64,000 nucleotides of DNA from an uncultured Pirellulaceae bacterium. Its GTDB lineage: Bacteria > Planctomycetota > Planctomycetia > Pirellulales > Pirellulaceae. The notes beneath the pieces are model-generated. The model ran no database searches. It was given only the letters and a program-made list of their open reading frames with translations, and was not told the origin of the DNA. The number at the start of each line of letters is the position of its first letter. The stretch's first letter is position 1. This document shows positions 10,001 through 17,560 of this stretch, piece after piece. The DNA is taken from NCBI GenBank assembly GCA_937941455.1, contig CALDHM010000013.1, positions 20,495 through 84,494 of the forward strand, in the 5' to 3' direction. Position numbers and translations under genes: made by a program.

Positions 10001-10815
10001 AACCCGGTGAACCTGCCGAGATCGTGGTTGTCGCTCAACCGGATCGACTGGTGCTGGCTTCGGCCGACGAGGCTGCTTTGAACAAATTGCAGGACTTGAT
10101 CACCTTGCTCGTTCGCTCCTCCGGGGGGCGCGACCCGCGCGGGCCGCTGGCCGGGACCCGTAACTTCGACGTCTTTCCGCTAAAAAACGCCGGGGCCGAA
10201 GCCGTAGCGACCCAACTCAGGCAAATGTTTCGGGAATTAGCCACCGCCCGCCGCGGTTCCACCGCAACCGGTGGCGGAACCACACCTGTCGTTTTTGCCG
10301 CTGACGATCGATTGAATATGCTCATCGTCCACGGCAGTCGAGCGGATCGCGAAGTTGTGGGCGAATTGCTGAAAATTCTCGATTCGGCAGACGTTCCTAA
10401 CGCAGCACTGTTGAATCAGCCCACGATCGTCCCGGTCCGCAATACGCAGGCCAGCCGAGTGCTCACGATCCTCAACAGCCTGTATCGCACGCAACTGACT
10501 TCGGGGGGGGGACGCAAGCAGATTTCGATTCCCGAGGGGATTTCGCCGGAAGTGGCCACCGTGTTGCAACAAGTCAACGCGGCCACAGCTGGTCCCGTGT
10601 TGACCTTGGGGGTCGATGAGATCACGAACTCCATCATCGTCATGGCCCCGCAACAACTGCGGGACCAGGTGCGCGAGGTGATCGAGCAATTGGACTCCGC
10701 AGTCGAAACATTGCCTGGCGAAGGAATCGAGATCATCAAATTCGAAAATTCTAGCCCCGAGCGGATTCAGAAGGCCTTGGATCTGCTGATGAAAAAACGG
10801 GGCGCAGGTCGCTAG
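4054..10815 (+). CDS. Giant exported protein made of about 28 secretin N-domain-like repeats, no secretin pore
   Basis: Exported protein of 2253 residues from GTG 4054; an ATG at 4009 adds 15 residues. GTG is preferred because it gives a compact signal peptide (RLRFLLFSLFYIAALIGG, cut near SAPAQ) and has GAGG upstream. Domains in order: a helical region with a Q/E-rich segment (about 45-105); an N0/STN-like domain (about 110-180; WEDVLRWFARQSDLSLV, then AQAIDLLNSILLTKGF); then about 28 tandem units of 60-75 residues. Each unit follows a pattern: a strand 'Y-x-L', a helix, 'LVP-x-A-x-V', 'DP-x4-LVV-x-A', and a helix 'H-x2-I-x3-L-x2-L(D)'. A Pro-rich linker near residues 1915-1985 interrupts the last units. 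The repeat is the N1/N2/N3 (KH-like) fold seen in GspD, yet no secretin C-terminal domain follows. It is divergent from gspD and just upstream of gspE. It may line or extend the periplasmic channel; this role is inferred. No named family recognised. Confidence 0.85.
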   Translation: MSRLRFLLFSLFYIAALIGGSSAPAQDQDVVPDFDFFRLVHPEIADFLELSDQQRVEIASVVSEASAAIAAATPEARGQITADFQARIRGLITAEQRERLRQLPELRKLRFNFSSPKWEDVLRWFARQSDLSLVMGNVPPGDFNYSDNREYTPAQAIDLLNSILLTKGFTLVRRDKLLILVEIKDGIPDDIVPRVSFEELAKRGIYEIVTVAFSLGDKPVDAVQAEIRPVLGSYGKMSLLPNSRQLLVTETVGKLRAISLLIESVPSPAKPPAQPPEKPPEPSEVRSYPLGKLEPTGTLAALKQLAPSTIISADSTAGRIVVYGPISQLELVKAYLAQLEVAPDQAPDLPRVQSYELKGKFSEQRLLEQLAIAVPQAKYSFDAASGRLVALATNSQQDAIRDALEQMELVVDQDRGKSVQVFALRRASPSAVAEIVSAVSPAASVRADPATSTVVVRANENELAIIGQLIQQLEASGSRGEEQLTLRSFPFERLPPPEFIAELQKLVPQSKLQTDNINRTVLFIGLADDLAKVEMALQRLASAELPQPAKQLIEYDLSPAQIKLLESLWFQLDPAAGPLPKLADAAPDRLVVWVSPEQDKKLAELVEQIKQLQVSETEAEIKRYSIKGINPTTILQVLQTQVPQAQITPDPLGESITVLAAPDKQTKIATLVDRLKKETESLDPTKVEFYTLDPRWATTAKDMLAQLVPSAKATWNASTNQFTVIASETDHRRVAELLDKLRTNLTRPEVPRLVVYSLAAELRPRFAAILTAYANELPNVQVIADQRPGELAILASEAEHEIVARIITQISQPVVGAEAYVIASYPLGAADGEKLVELLRKVYPDIQIVIDEPGARLLIWAPAKVHEKITTTLQELNVAPSGNRGARILRSYRLNTDRAATILPLLQKFLPRMQITAGDNQSLLVAWGFEADHDLLKQVVIQINTPDDPSRLSVEFYELGDLAPQQASLMLTKLFPTAVVVPHQAAGLLTVLARNDQQVMIRSAIDRLRSTATPDGAPTVAVYRVDRVGSAAAVAALSRLVPEAQVVPGANPAQVIAFANATEHQRIQELLRLLDTDLSDIDGLSLKTYQLRQDLAAQVRPLLQAALPSLKMLGTDPNFFAVWARDDEHERLRALIADAEQQFAASAKTYHSYPLDQLTPAQARSALLAQIPSLAFVEHGDQRSLTVLATAAEHARTEKILAELAATVPQEIEKTIQTYALPETSLNLLVESLPENIKRQSNIRQDLESQALIITAQPAVHEQLAGLIPELASKLPKLERPLAKIYPMGAIAARDWQALVAQLAPTASVAVDPNSGSVVITAKPDIHERMAQLVAEFRDSITVSKAAIALRVSRADLKSVATALSALLPNCQITPDPTTKCLVVVGTDADLKVARTTIEQIDLHAPNETVSQVYPVPSGDATTLATALKSLVPSGVFVADPSGKAVLVLATAEEQTKIAATVNQWASDPNRALVSRAYPLQSIDAQAALTVIRTLVPGATAAIDPNSQTLVATATIPQHELIAQAVAELDRETTGQLSKIYPALGVPAREWQAVIKQMAPNSIVVADPNSNSLMVTAPAKTHRLLEQLEVEFRQFTAVDKSVRSYPLLSIDVTAAAESLAALLPDSKVVADKTAKALIVLASPADHQRVEETIKQIDQRGSDVELRSYLTAATPAESMARALRELFRNDPQVNVVAERDSRTLIAVARPAQHEMIAAMIADAERQATAPDRSRTLRTWPVTRSDGRTLADSLNRLFEKEKLPPLVSFDLGGKRLLALATPEQHDVIDRTVRQLSSEEQQFRVFKIQTIDANVAMTALNNFFRDEPVSSAPVLDMDFDSQSLMVRGTEFQMTQIQNVLQQLGETSVVSDLEARLGNSVRVLNGPRDWSEILEQVRQLWPQISPHRLRIVNPPGTAPTRPSAADTSPPPVAPQGREGALNLRDSQRPGVPVFELTSTKQGRASTRDVPPGQPVQDDQLLPPPIQQPGEPAEIVVVAQPDRLVLASADEAALNKLQDLITLLVRSSGGRDPRGPLAGTRNFDVFPLKNAGAEAVATQLRQMFRELATARRGSTATGGGTTPVVFAADDRLNMLIVHGSRADREVVGELLKILDSADVPNAALLNQPTIVPVRNTQASRVLTILNSLYRTQLTSGGGRKQISIPEGISPEVATVLQQVNAATAGPVLTLGVDEITNSIIVMAPQQLRDQVREVIEQLDSAVETLPGEGIEIIKFENSSPERIQKALDLLMKKRGAGR

Positions 10816-11313
10816 TGCTCTCGGCGTAGAGTCGGCCTGCCATTGGGCTGAAACAAGCCTGATTCTTGCGAATGAATTCCCGTGCCGCGGGGCATGCGCC
10901 CCAAAAAATTTCTGTTGAGCAGCTTGGCTGTTGCAATTCAACGGCTCGGCAGGTTGCCGTTTGACAATTCACTGCTAGGGCGGAGGGCGACCGGCAGGCT
11001 TTTGGTCGGGCCCGCGCGCCTCAGGGTTCGTTCTACGCAGAATGTGATCCCTAAAAAATTTTCAAAAAATGTCCGAAAAAAAATTTTTTGCGAAACCTTT
11101 TCGAATTTCAAAAATCTCGAAAATCGCCGTGCTTGCGGGACAACCGGTTGTCGTTTTAGTACAATCGTAGGTATGAATAACGAAGTGGAGTCAGTGGACC
11201 TGGCTTTGCAGCAAAACTTGAGACTAACAGTGTTTTAGCTATGGGAGTTTCCCTGGGCCTGCGATCGAAAAATTTGCGTCAACGCGGTTTTTGAGCAGGC
11301 CTCACGTTAAATC
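10816..11313. promoter_or_regulatory. Region upstream of gspE with AT-rich A-tract cluster
   Basis: About 500 bases without a supported gene, ahead of the gspE-M operon. It holds a GC hairpin (10889-10902, GGGGC-ATGC-GCCCC) followed by A rather than T residues, so it is not a good terminator. A cluster of A/T tracts lies at 11053-11123. A TACAAT-like -10 sits at 11160-11165, with only a poorly spaced TTGCGG (11133-11138) ahead of it. The operon promoter is probably here, but no exact site can be fixed from the sequence. Confidence 0.4.
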
Positions 11314-13014
11314 ATGAATGGCGATATTTTGCTGGATAAGCTCGACGCATCTCTGATGCAGGTCGCTAAAGATTCGCAAATTCGCGATGGAAACCTGGAG
11401 CGGTTCGCTAGTGACGCCGGCTTTGCGTCCGTCAACGATGCGTTGCGGGCAATTGCCAACACACTGCAAATTGGGGTGGCCGATTTAGCCGAACGCCCTC
11501 CCGATTTGACGTGCCTGAACGGATTTCCCGCGAAAATCATCTATCGGCACAATGTTTTCCCCCTGTATCGCGAGGGAGAATCGATCGTTTTGGGGATCTC
11601 TAATCCCTTCGATTTGCAGGCGATCGACGCGGCCGGGGCAGCCTTGGCGATGCCTGTTGTTCCCGCCATTGTTTTCCCCGATGAACTGAATCGGCTGATC
11701 AAGACCCACCTTGGCCTAGGCGCCGAAACCATCGAGGGGCTGATCGCCTTGCAGCCCGAGAGCTCCACCGGCATCGAAATGCTCGAGGAAATCAGCGATG
11801 ACGGTTCCGAGGATGCGGAGCAGGCCAAGCAGGCATCGGTGGTCCGACTGGTCAATGAGATTTTGTCGGAAGCTGTCGAGGCCCGTACCAGTGACGTCCA
11901 TATCGAGGTCCACCAGACCGGCATCAAACTGCGTTACCGCATCGATGGAGTCCTGCAGCGTCAGCCGACTCCACCTGAAATCGATCGTTTTCGCAACGCA
12001 ATCATCAGCCGGCTCAAGATTCTGGCGAAAATGAACATCGCCGAGAAGCGCGTACCGCAAGACGGCCGGATCAAACTCCGCGTGGGTGGACGCGAGGTGG
12101 ATGTCCGCGTGTCGGTCATCCCCATGTTGTTTGGCGAAGGTATCGTGCTGCGGATCCTCGATAAATCCAAAATGGATTTTTCCTTGAGTGGCGTGGGTCT
12201 GTCCGACGATTTGTATCGCGACTTTAAGCGGTTGATTCACCTGCCCCACGGCATCGTGTTGGTCACGGGCCCGACCGGCTCCGGTAAAACCACGACCTTG
12301 TACAGCGCGCTCAATGAAATCAAAAGCGAAGAAACAAAAATTATCACCACCGAAGACCCCATCGAGTATCATCTCGACGGGATCAACCAAATCCAAGTCA
12401 ATCATAAGGTCGGTCTGACCTTCGCGGCGTGTCTGCGTAGTATTTTGCGGCACGACCCGGATGTGATCCTGGTCGGCGAAATTCGCGACTTAGAAACCGC
12501 TGAGAACGCTACTCAGGCCTCCCTCACCGGTCATATGGTATTCAGCACACTGCACACGAACGACTCGGCCGGGGCGTTCATGAGGTTGAAGGATATGGGG
12601 GTCGAGCCGTTTCTGGTGGCGAGCACGCTGGAGGGGGTTTTGGCGCAGCGATTGATTCGTCGGCTATGCCCTGATTGCCGCGAGCCGCATCTACCGATTC
12701 GGGAGGATATTCCGGAGGATTTTCCGTGGGAGCAGTATGAAGCGCACCGGCCAACGCTGTATCGCGCGGTCGGTTGCCGAGAATGCCGTGGGACGGGATA
12801 TCGCGGCCGCATGGGCATCTTCGAACTGTTACTGGTCAACGAAGAAATTCGGCATCTTGCCTCCGAACGAGCTGCCACCAGTGAAATTCAAAAAGCCGCT
12901 ATGCGCAATGGCATGCGGACACTCCGGCAAGACGGTTGGCGCAAGGTGCTGGAGGGCACGTCAACAGTCGAAGAGGTGCTGCGCGTAACAAAGTTTGACC
13001 ATGTCGTGTCTTGA
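11314..13014 (+). CDS. gspE: Type II secretion ATPase GspE
   Basis: Cytoplasmic hexameric ATPase that powers pseudopilus assembly. It has 566 residues, normal for GspE/PilB. The N-terminal GspE_N (MshEN-like) domain covers about residues 60-150 (HNVFPLYREGESIVLGISNP). The ATPase core has Walker A GPTGSGKTTTLYS near residue 319, an Asp box TTEDPIEYHLDGINQIQVN, Walker B DPDVILVGEIRD and a His box TGHMVFSTLHTND. A zinc-binding Cys tetrad follows (CPDC near 452 and CREC near 489), typical of GspE/PilB and absent from PilT-type retraction ATPases. Start ATG 11314 has only a weak ribosome-binding site. It is the first gene of the operon and is followed after 23 bases by gspF. Confidence 0.96.
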   Translation: MNGDILLDKLDASLMQVAKDSQIRDGNLERFASDAGFASVNDALRAIANTLQIGVADLAERPPDLTCLNGFPAKIIYRHNVFPLYREGESIVLGISNPFDLQAIDAAGAALAMPVVPAIVFPDELNRLIKTHLGLGAETIEGLIALQPESSTGIEMLEEISDDGSEDAEQAKQASVVRLVNEILSEAVEARTSDVHIEVHQTGIKLRYRIDGVLQRQPTPPEIDRFRNAIISRLKILAKMNIAEKRVPQDGRIKLRVGGREVDVRVSVIPMLFGEGIVLRILDKSKMDFSLSGVGLSDDLYRDFKRLIHLPHGIVLVTGPTGSGKTTTLYSALNEIKSEETKIITTEDPIEYHLDGINQIQVNHKVGLTFAACLRSILRHDPDVILVGEIRDLETAENATQASLTGHMVFSTLHTNDSAGAFMRLKDMGVEPFLVASTLEGVLAQRLIRRLCPDCREPHLPIREDIPEDFPWEQYEAHRPTLYRAVGCRECRGTGYRGRMGIFELLLVNEEIRHLASERAATSEIQKAAMRNGMRTLRQDGWRKVLEGTSTVEEVLRVTKFDHVVS

Positions 13015-13037
13015 TGGCGGTGAAACGAGGATAGATC

Positions 13038-14258
13038 ATGCCCGAGTATGCCTTTGTTGCCCGATCCATTGATGGCAAAACGACCCGCGGTTCCATCACG
13101 GCGGACTCGCGGAATGAAGCCATCAGCGAACTGCGGCAGCGCTCTTTGTATCCTCTGACGATCCGCGATGCCCAGGCCTCGCGCAGGTCGGGACTGGATT
13201 GGCTCCAGCAACACAAGGTGAGTGCCGAAGTACTCGCGGCTCACCTGTCGCAGTTGGCTGATTTGCTGGAAAACGGGGTCGCCTTGCTGGAGGCCCTCGA
13301 TGTCCTCGCGCGTGAATCAACTCATGCGCGAATGGCGAAGACGTTTGGCGAGATCAAGGCGTTGGTCGCTGAAGGGGTTGCTTTTGAGGACGCTCTAGCG
13401 CGGTTTCCCACTCAATTTCCCGCGATGTGTATCAGCATTGTCAAAGCGGGCTCCGAAGGGGGCTTTCTCGAGGACGCCTTGCGACGCGTCGCCGAGTACC
13501 TGGAATTACAAGCGGAGTTGAAGGGCCGCATCACGTCGGCTATGGCCTATCCGGCCTTCCTACTAGTAGCCGGTTTTCTTGTGACCCTATTTTTGATGTT
13601 GTTTATCGTGCCGAGGTTTCAACAACTCTTCGATCGTCTGGAGGATAGCGGTGCGGGATTGCCCTTAATCACGCAAATCTTGTTGACGACGCGACTTATT
13701 ATTCTCGAACAAGGCTGGTTGATTCTGTTGGCACTGGGAGGTATCGCTTTTGGTGCCCAGCAAGCCGCCAGTTCGGATTGGGGTAAGGCGCTGATCGACC
13801 GCTGGGTTTTGAAGTTACCGGTTCTAGGTGAGATCGTTCGGCAAGGCGCAGTTTCGCGATTTTGCCGGATCTTGGGAACGCTGCTGAAAAACGGCGTGCC
13901 GATGTTGCGGGCTCTCGAAATCAGCAGCAGGTCCACGGGCAATCAGCTTCTCGAGCAAGCGGTTACGAATTCAGCCAAGAGCGTTTCCTCGGGTGAGTCG
14001 TTGTCCAAGCCCCTGGGGACGAGTGGACTGATTCCGCCGTCGACGATGGCCATGATTCGCATCGCGGAGGAATCGAACACGCTCGACCGCGTCCTGCTCA
14101 AAATCGCGGATTCTATCGATAAAAAAATTCAACGCCAGCTCGACATTCTGGTACGGATGATCGAGCCGATCATGTTGCTGCTGATCGCTGCGGCGGTCTT
14201 GTTCATTTTGTTGGGATTGCTGTTGCCGGTCTACGACATGAGCGATGCAATCGGTTAG
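13038..14258 (+). CDS. gspF: Type II secretion inner-membrane platform protein GspF
   Basis: Polytopic inner-membrane protein of 406 residues that couples GspE to pseudopilus assembly. The N-terminus MPEYAFVARSIDGKTTRGSI is the typical GspF/PilC opening. Two T2SSF domains are visible: the first with LSQLADLLENGVALLEALDVL and a helix pair followed by a membrane segment (AYPAFLLVAGFLVTLFLMLF), the second with RFCRILGTLLKNGVPMLRAL and a C-terminal membrane segment (MIEPIMLLLIAAAVLFILLG). Another membrane segment lies between them (GWLILLALGGIAFGA). The start has GAGGATA seven bases upstream. It sits between gspE and gspG, and the 149-base gap to gspG holds a dispersed repeat copy. Confidence 0.95.
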   Translation: MPEYAFVARSIDGKTTRGSITADSRNEAISELRQRSLYPLTIRDAQASRRSGLDWLQQHKVSAEVLAAHLSQLADLLENGVALLEALDVLARESTHARMAKTFGEIKALVAEGVAFEDALARFPTQFPAMCISIVKAGSEGGFLEDALRRVAEYLELQAELKGRITSAMAYPAFLLVAGFLVTLFLMLFIVPRFQQLFDRLEDSGAGLPLITQILLTTRLIILEQGWLILLALGGIAFGAQQAASSDWGKALIDRWVLKLPVLGEIVRQGAVSRFCRILGTLLKNGVPMLRALEISSRSTGNQLLEQAVTNSAKSVSSGESLSKPLGTSGLIPPSTMAMIRIAEESNTLDRVLLKIADSIDKKIQRQLDILVRMIEPIMLLLIAAAVLFILLGLLLPVYDMSDAIG

Positions 14259-14303
14259 AGGTTTTTACTTAAAGACCAGGCTTTGTTCTAAAACGATGAA
14301 CCA

Positions 14304-14370
14304 GAACGCTTAGCATCCGGTTTTCGTGGAAACCGCAGGCTAGTGCCCTGCGTTTGACGGGTTTCGAAAC
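14304..14370 (+). repeat. Dispersed repeat family 1, copy A
   Basis: Intergenic segment between gspF and gspG with the core AACCGCAGGCTAGTGCCCTG followed by a TTGACGGGTTT-like tail. Three other copies lie at 22029-22120 (reverse), 31302-31370 and 52296-52360. They share the order GCGTTA/GCTTAG, a T-rich patch, the GC palindrome-like core and the tail. The function is unknown. Confidence 0.55.
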
Positions 14371-14407
14371 AAAGGCTAGGACACCCTGAAGACAGGAGAA
14401 CTTACTT

Positions 14408-14872
14408 ATGAAACGTGCAGGTATGAGTTTGTTGGAAATCTTGATTGTGCTGTCGATTTTGGCAGTACTCATCGCGATCGTGGCTCCGCGGATTCTCGGG
14501 TCGCAAAAGAAGGCGGATATCAAGTCCACCAAGCTGCAAATCGCGAACATCGAAGAAGCGCTCAAATTGTACGCCGCGGACAATCGCACCTTCCCCACAA
14601 CCGAAGAAGGCCTGAAAGGCTTGATTTCCAAACCCGACGACGAAAAACGTGCTCGCAGTTGGGATGGGCCCTATTTTGACGGCGAAGATGTCCCGGTGGA
14701 TCCGTGGGGCAATGAGTTCCGCTACGAGTACCCCCCCACGAAGAACCAACGCGATTTCCCGGATCTGTGGTCGCTAGGACCCGATGGCATGGAAAACACT
14801 GATGATGATATCGGAAATTTCTCGACGAGTAAGGACGGCGAGTCGGAAACGAAAACTAAATCAAACGATTGA
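14408..14872 (+). CDS. gspG: Major pseudopilin GspG
   Basis: Major subunit of the type II secretion pseudopilus, 154 residues. A short leader MKRAG is followed by MSLLEILIVLSILAVLIAIV; cleavage is expected after Gly5, and Glu at +5 of the mature protein is present. The T2SG domain has FPTTEEGLKGLI and the conserved DPWGNEFRYEYP, the region that binds calcium in GspG. The C-terminus is a short Lys/Thr/Ser-rich tail. The ribosome-binding site AGGAGA lies about ten bases before the ATG. It requires a prepilin peptidase, not found in this window. Confidence 0.95.
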   Translation: MKRAGMSLLEILIVLSILAVLIAIVAPRILGSQKKADIKSTKLQIANIEEALKLYAADNRTFPTTEEGLKGLISKPDDEKRARSWDGPYFDGEDVPVDPWGNEFRYEYPPTKNQRDFPDLWSLGPDGMENTDDDIGNFSTSKDGESETKTKSND

Positions 14873-14894
14873 GCTTGCGACGCGTCGGCTGCAG

Positions 14895-15800
14895 ATGCCC
14901 TGCGATGACGCGACGGGCTCTACCGATCAAAAGAGTCGGAACCCGAACATCGTTTCCATGATTGCCAAGTTCAGCGTGGCGACCCCTGCTTTTGGTGCCG
15001 AGGCTGCTGCGGCTGCCGGTTTGAATTCGTTCGCTGCCGTTCGAACGGAAATACGGCAAGTTCGCCAGGGGGAAAGAATTCCGGCGACGAACCATTGGCG
15101 GAGCGCTATCCCGCGGCTAGGGATATCCTTGATCGAGCTGTTGCTCGTCGTGGCCATCCTTTCGGTCGTGGTGGCGATCGCTTGGCCGTCGCTCCGTCGT
15201 CCGATCAGCAGAAACCATATCGAAACTGCGGCACGACAAGTGCAAGCGGATTTGCTCAAGGCACGATCGCTCGCCATGCGACAACGCGAGATGTTCGTGT
15301 TTTTCTACCGCTATGATGCGGATCAGTATGTGATCAGCTCGCTGCGATCATGGCAGAAATCGGGGGTGCCGTCCGCGCTGGACTCGATCGAGGATGAGCG
15401 GACCGCTGAGTCAGCTACCGATCGCATCCGCGGCCTACTACCGGAAGGGATTCGGTTTGCGCGACAAGACAAATCGACGGCTGAGCTACAGCGTGAAGGA
15501 GTCCCGCAAGATTCCAATCGCGTCGATCGCGCAGAGTCGACCTCTGGCGATACCGAAAACAGGGCGTGGTCTGAGATGATTTTGTTCTTTCCGAGTGGTG
15601 GTCTGCAATCGAAGGTAGTGCAACTGGCCAGCGATCAAGGCTATCTCATCGAACTCCGACTCGATGGTTTTGGCGGGCGCATCCGAATCGAGAATTTGCG
15701 GCGCGAGTCGAGCGACGGGGAGACGCAACAGACAGCCGAGCGGCCACATACGCATTCTCCCGCCGATAAATCGAAACGCAAACCGGTCGAGGAGGAGTGA
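14895..15800 (+). CDS. gspH: Minor pseudopilin GspH
   Basis: Minor pseudopilin with the motif RLG/ISLIELLLVVAILSVVVA, so cleavage is expected after Gly and Glu is at +5. The frame is open from 14784, overlapping gspG, but that start is unlikely. ATG 14895 and ATG 14958 are alternatives, and neither has a good ribosome-binding site. From either ATG the leader is unusually long (more than 50 residues before the cleavage site), so the true start may be nearer 15063-15080, where GGGGGAAAG precedes a possible non-ATG codon. The C-terminal half has the GspH-like segment ILFFPSGGLQSKVVQLAS (about 15580) and a charged tail. The stop codon directly precedes the gspI start. Confidence 0.85.
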   Translation: MPCDDATGSTDQKSRNPNIVSMIAKFSVATPAFGAEAAAAAGLNSFAAVRTEIRQVRQGERIPATNHWRSAIPRLGISLIELLLVVAILSVVVAIAWPSLRRPISRNHIETAARQVQADLLKARSLAMRQREMFVFFYRYDADQYVISSLRSWQKSGVPSALDSIEDERTAESATDRIRGLLPEGIRFARQDKSTAELQREGVPQDSNRVDRAESTSGDTENRAWSEMILFFPSGGLQSKVVQLASDQGYLIELRLDGFGGRIRIENLRRESSDGETQQTAERPHTHSPADKSKRKPVEEE

Positions 15801-16391
15801 GTGGTGTCTCGGATACCCCAGTACGGTGAGCGTCCGCGCCGGCCGGGCTTTTCGATGTTCGAAGTCCTGGTGGCCATGGTGGTTTGTGTTTCGGGCATCG
15901 CGCTGATCGTCGGTATCATCCAAAGTGCAGAAAATCTCTCGAAGAGAACGCAGACGAGGTTGATGCAACAACGTTTGTGCCAAAACCTGCTGAATCAAAT
16001 CTTGTTGGGGATCACGGAACCTCGAGAAATTCAGCGGGAGGAATGTCCAGAAAACGACGAGTTTTGGTTTAGCGTCAAGGTCGATCGCTATCCCTATCTA
16101 CCGCTGAACCGAATCGAGGTCGCTGTTTGGCCGAAAGGCAACGAGACGCCGGTTCCTCGCGCTCCACTTGCTCGCTCTGAAGGTGTCGCAGGGAGTACGG
16201 AAATCAAGTCTAGCGCACCAGAGAGCGAAATCAAGAAGTTCGTTTTGGTAAGTTTACTGCCGATCTCCGCAGGTGATCTCAAACACCAACTACCTGCCGC
16301 AGAAGGACAAACGGGTAACGCGGAATCTCCCGCGAATCGCCGAAGTGATACGGCGGGTCCGCCAACGAAGTCGGGGGGACGAACTCAATGA
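15801..16391 (+). CDS. gspI: Minor pseudopilin GspI
   Basis: Minor pseudopilin of 196 residues, GTG start (a second GTG follows directly). GGAGGAG lies eight bases upstream inside the end of gspH. The prepilin site is RPG/FSMFEVLVAMVVCVSGIALI; the mature protein has Glu at +5. GspI-like features include the RLMQQRLCQNLLNQIL stretch just after the membrane segment. The last 60 residues are polar and low-complexity. The 3' end overlaps gspJ by four bases. Confidence 0.85.
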   Translation: MVSRIPQYGERPRRPGFSMFEVLVAMVVCVSGIALIVGIIQSAENLSKRTQTRLMQQRLCQNLLNQILLGITEPREIQREECPENDEFWFSVKVDRYPYLPLNRIEVAVWPKGNETPVPRAPLARSEGVAGSTEIKSSAPESEIKKFVLVSLLPISAGDLKHQLPAAEGQTGNAESPANRRSDTAGPPTKSGGRTQ

Positions 16392-17560
16392 TTCGTTGTA
16401 TCTACCGACTGAATTTGGCCGGTGTTGATTGTCGATCGATACAGCAGTCTCGGAGCGGCGTATCCTTGCTCGAAATAATCGTCGCGATCACCCTGGCGAT
16501 GGTGATGCTTGGAGCCGTCTGGTCCTTGGCGAGTCTTTTATCGAAACGTTACGACGCCCAACTTCGTCTCGCCGAGCAGAATCAAATCACGCGATCGATT
16601 CAGCAGCGGTTGTTGCAAGATTTGAATTCCATCGTTTACTTGAATCAGGAACCAACGTGGTCAACGGAAACGAGCCGTAAAGACGTCAACAACTTCTTCC
16701 CGCTGCCGAATTTGTTTTGGCCTGAACGACTGTTGGAGAGCGACTTGTCCAAACCGTCGATGGCCCCAGCTGTGACGGGCAATGAGACTGAGTTGACCTT
16801 TTCGATCCATACCGACAGCTGGGAAATCGCCTGGAATGAATATCAGAGACAAACTCGCACGCTTGCTGGCGATTCATCAGAGATGTTTCTTTCGCCGGCG
16901 CCTTCGTTGGTCCGTCGCGTTCGCTATGCACTCGTGCGAGCAGAGCCATCGCCGGAATCGCCGGCTGCAGGGCTGGACGACGCCGATCCGAATGAAGGGG
17001 AGGATGACCCGCCGCTGATCGGACTTACGCGTGAGGAATGGGAGGAGACGGCCAACGCTGCGACCTGGAATCGTGATAGCACAGGGGATGACGATCGAGC
17101 TTTGGTAGAAACGGAGACGTCTCGCAGTAAAACAGCCGTAGGTGAAGCAAATCGCCAGATCGAACGACCAGCGATTCATCGCCTGGAGCGGATCGAAGAA
17201 ATTGCAAATCTGCGATTTCGATACTTTGATGGAGAGCGGTGGCATCGCAGTTGGGATAGCCTCCAAGAGGGGCGCTTACCCTGTGCGATTTTGTTTCAAT
17301 TCAGCTTCGTTCCCAAAAAGTCCAAGTCATTAAAAGAGACGCCGGACGAACAATTGGAATCGGTGACATTCCCTCCTGAGCTTGAGCCTGAATCCGAGCT
17401 CGAGGAACCGGAGCTTGCCGCATTGCTTGCGGATGAGCGATTTGAATTCGACTTTTTGTTCAGGCTGCAAACACCGGCTCGGGTTCTGCAAGCGAACAAG
17501 AGTTCGCTGGATCAGCGTGACGACGTTCGTCCACAAGGTCCGCAGGAGGCTCCACGATGA
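16388..17560 (+). CDS. gspJ: Minor pseudopilin GspJ
   Basis: Minor pseudopilin of 390 residues, longer than the usual 200. The prepilin site is QSRSG/VSLLEIIVAITLAMVML, with Glu at +5; the leader is about 23 residues. The soluble part includes the GspJ-type segment RLERIEEIANLRFRYFDGER near residues 270-290, and an acidic insert with many Asp/Glu. Overlaps with gspI (16388-16391) and gspK (17557-17560) indicate translational coupling. Confidence 0.85.
   Translation: MIRCIYRLNLAGVDCRSIQQSRSGVSLLEIIVAITLAMVMLGAVWSLASLLSKRYDAQLRLAEQNQITRSIQQRLLQDLNSIVYLNQEPTWSTETSRKDVNNFFPLPNLFWPERLLESDLSKPSMAPAVTGNETELTFSIHTDSWEIAWNEYQRQTRTLAGDSSEMFLSPAPSLVRRVRYALVRAEPSPESPAAGLDDADPNEGEDDPPLIGLTREEWEETANAATWNRDSTGDDDRALVETETSRSKTAVGEANRQIERPAIHRLERIEEIANLRFRYFDGERWHRSWDSLQEGRLPCAILFQFSFVPKKSKSLKETPDEQLESVTFPPELEPESELEEPELAALLADERFEFDFLFRLQTPARVLQANKSSLDQRDDVRPQGPQEAPR

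Noticed and set aside
10889..10902. GC hairpin as a terminator after the giant gene
   Set aside because: The stem GGGGC/GCCCC is followed by A residues on the plus strand, not T, so it is not a standard intrinsic terminator.
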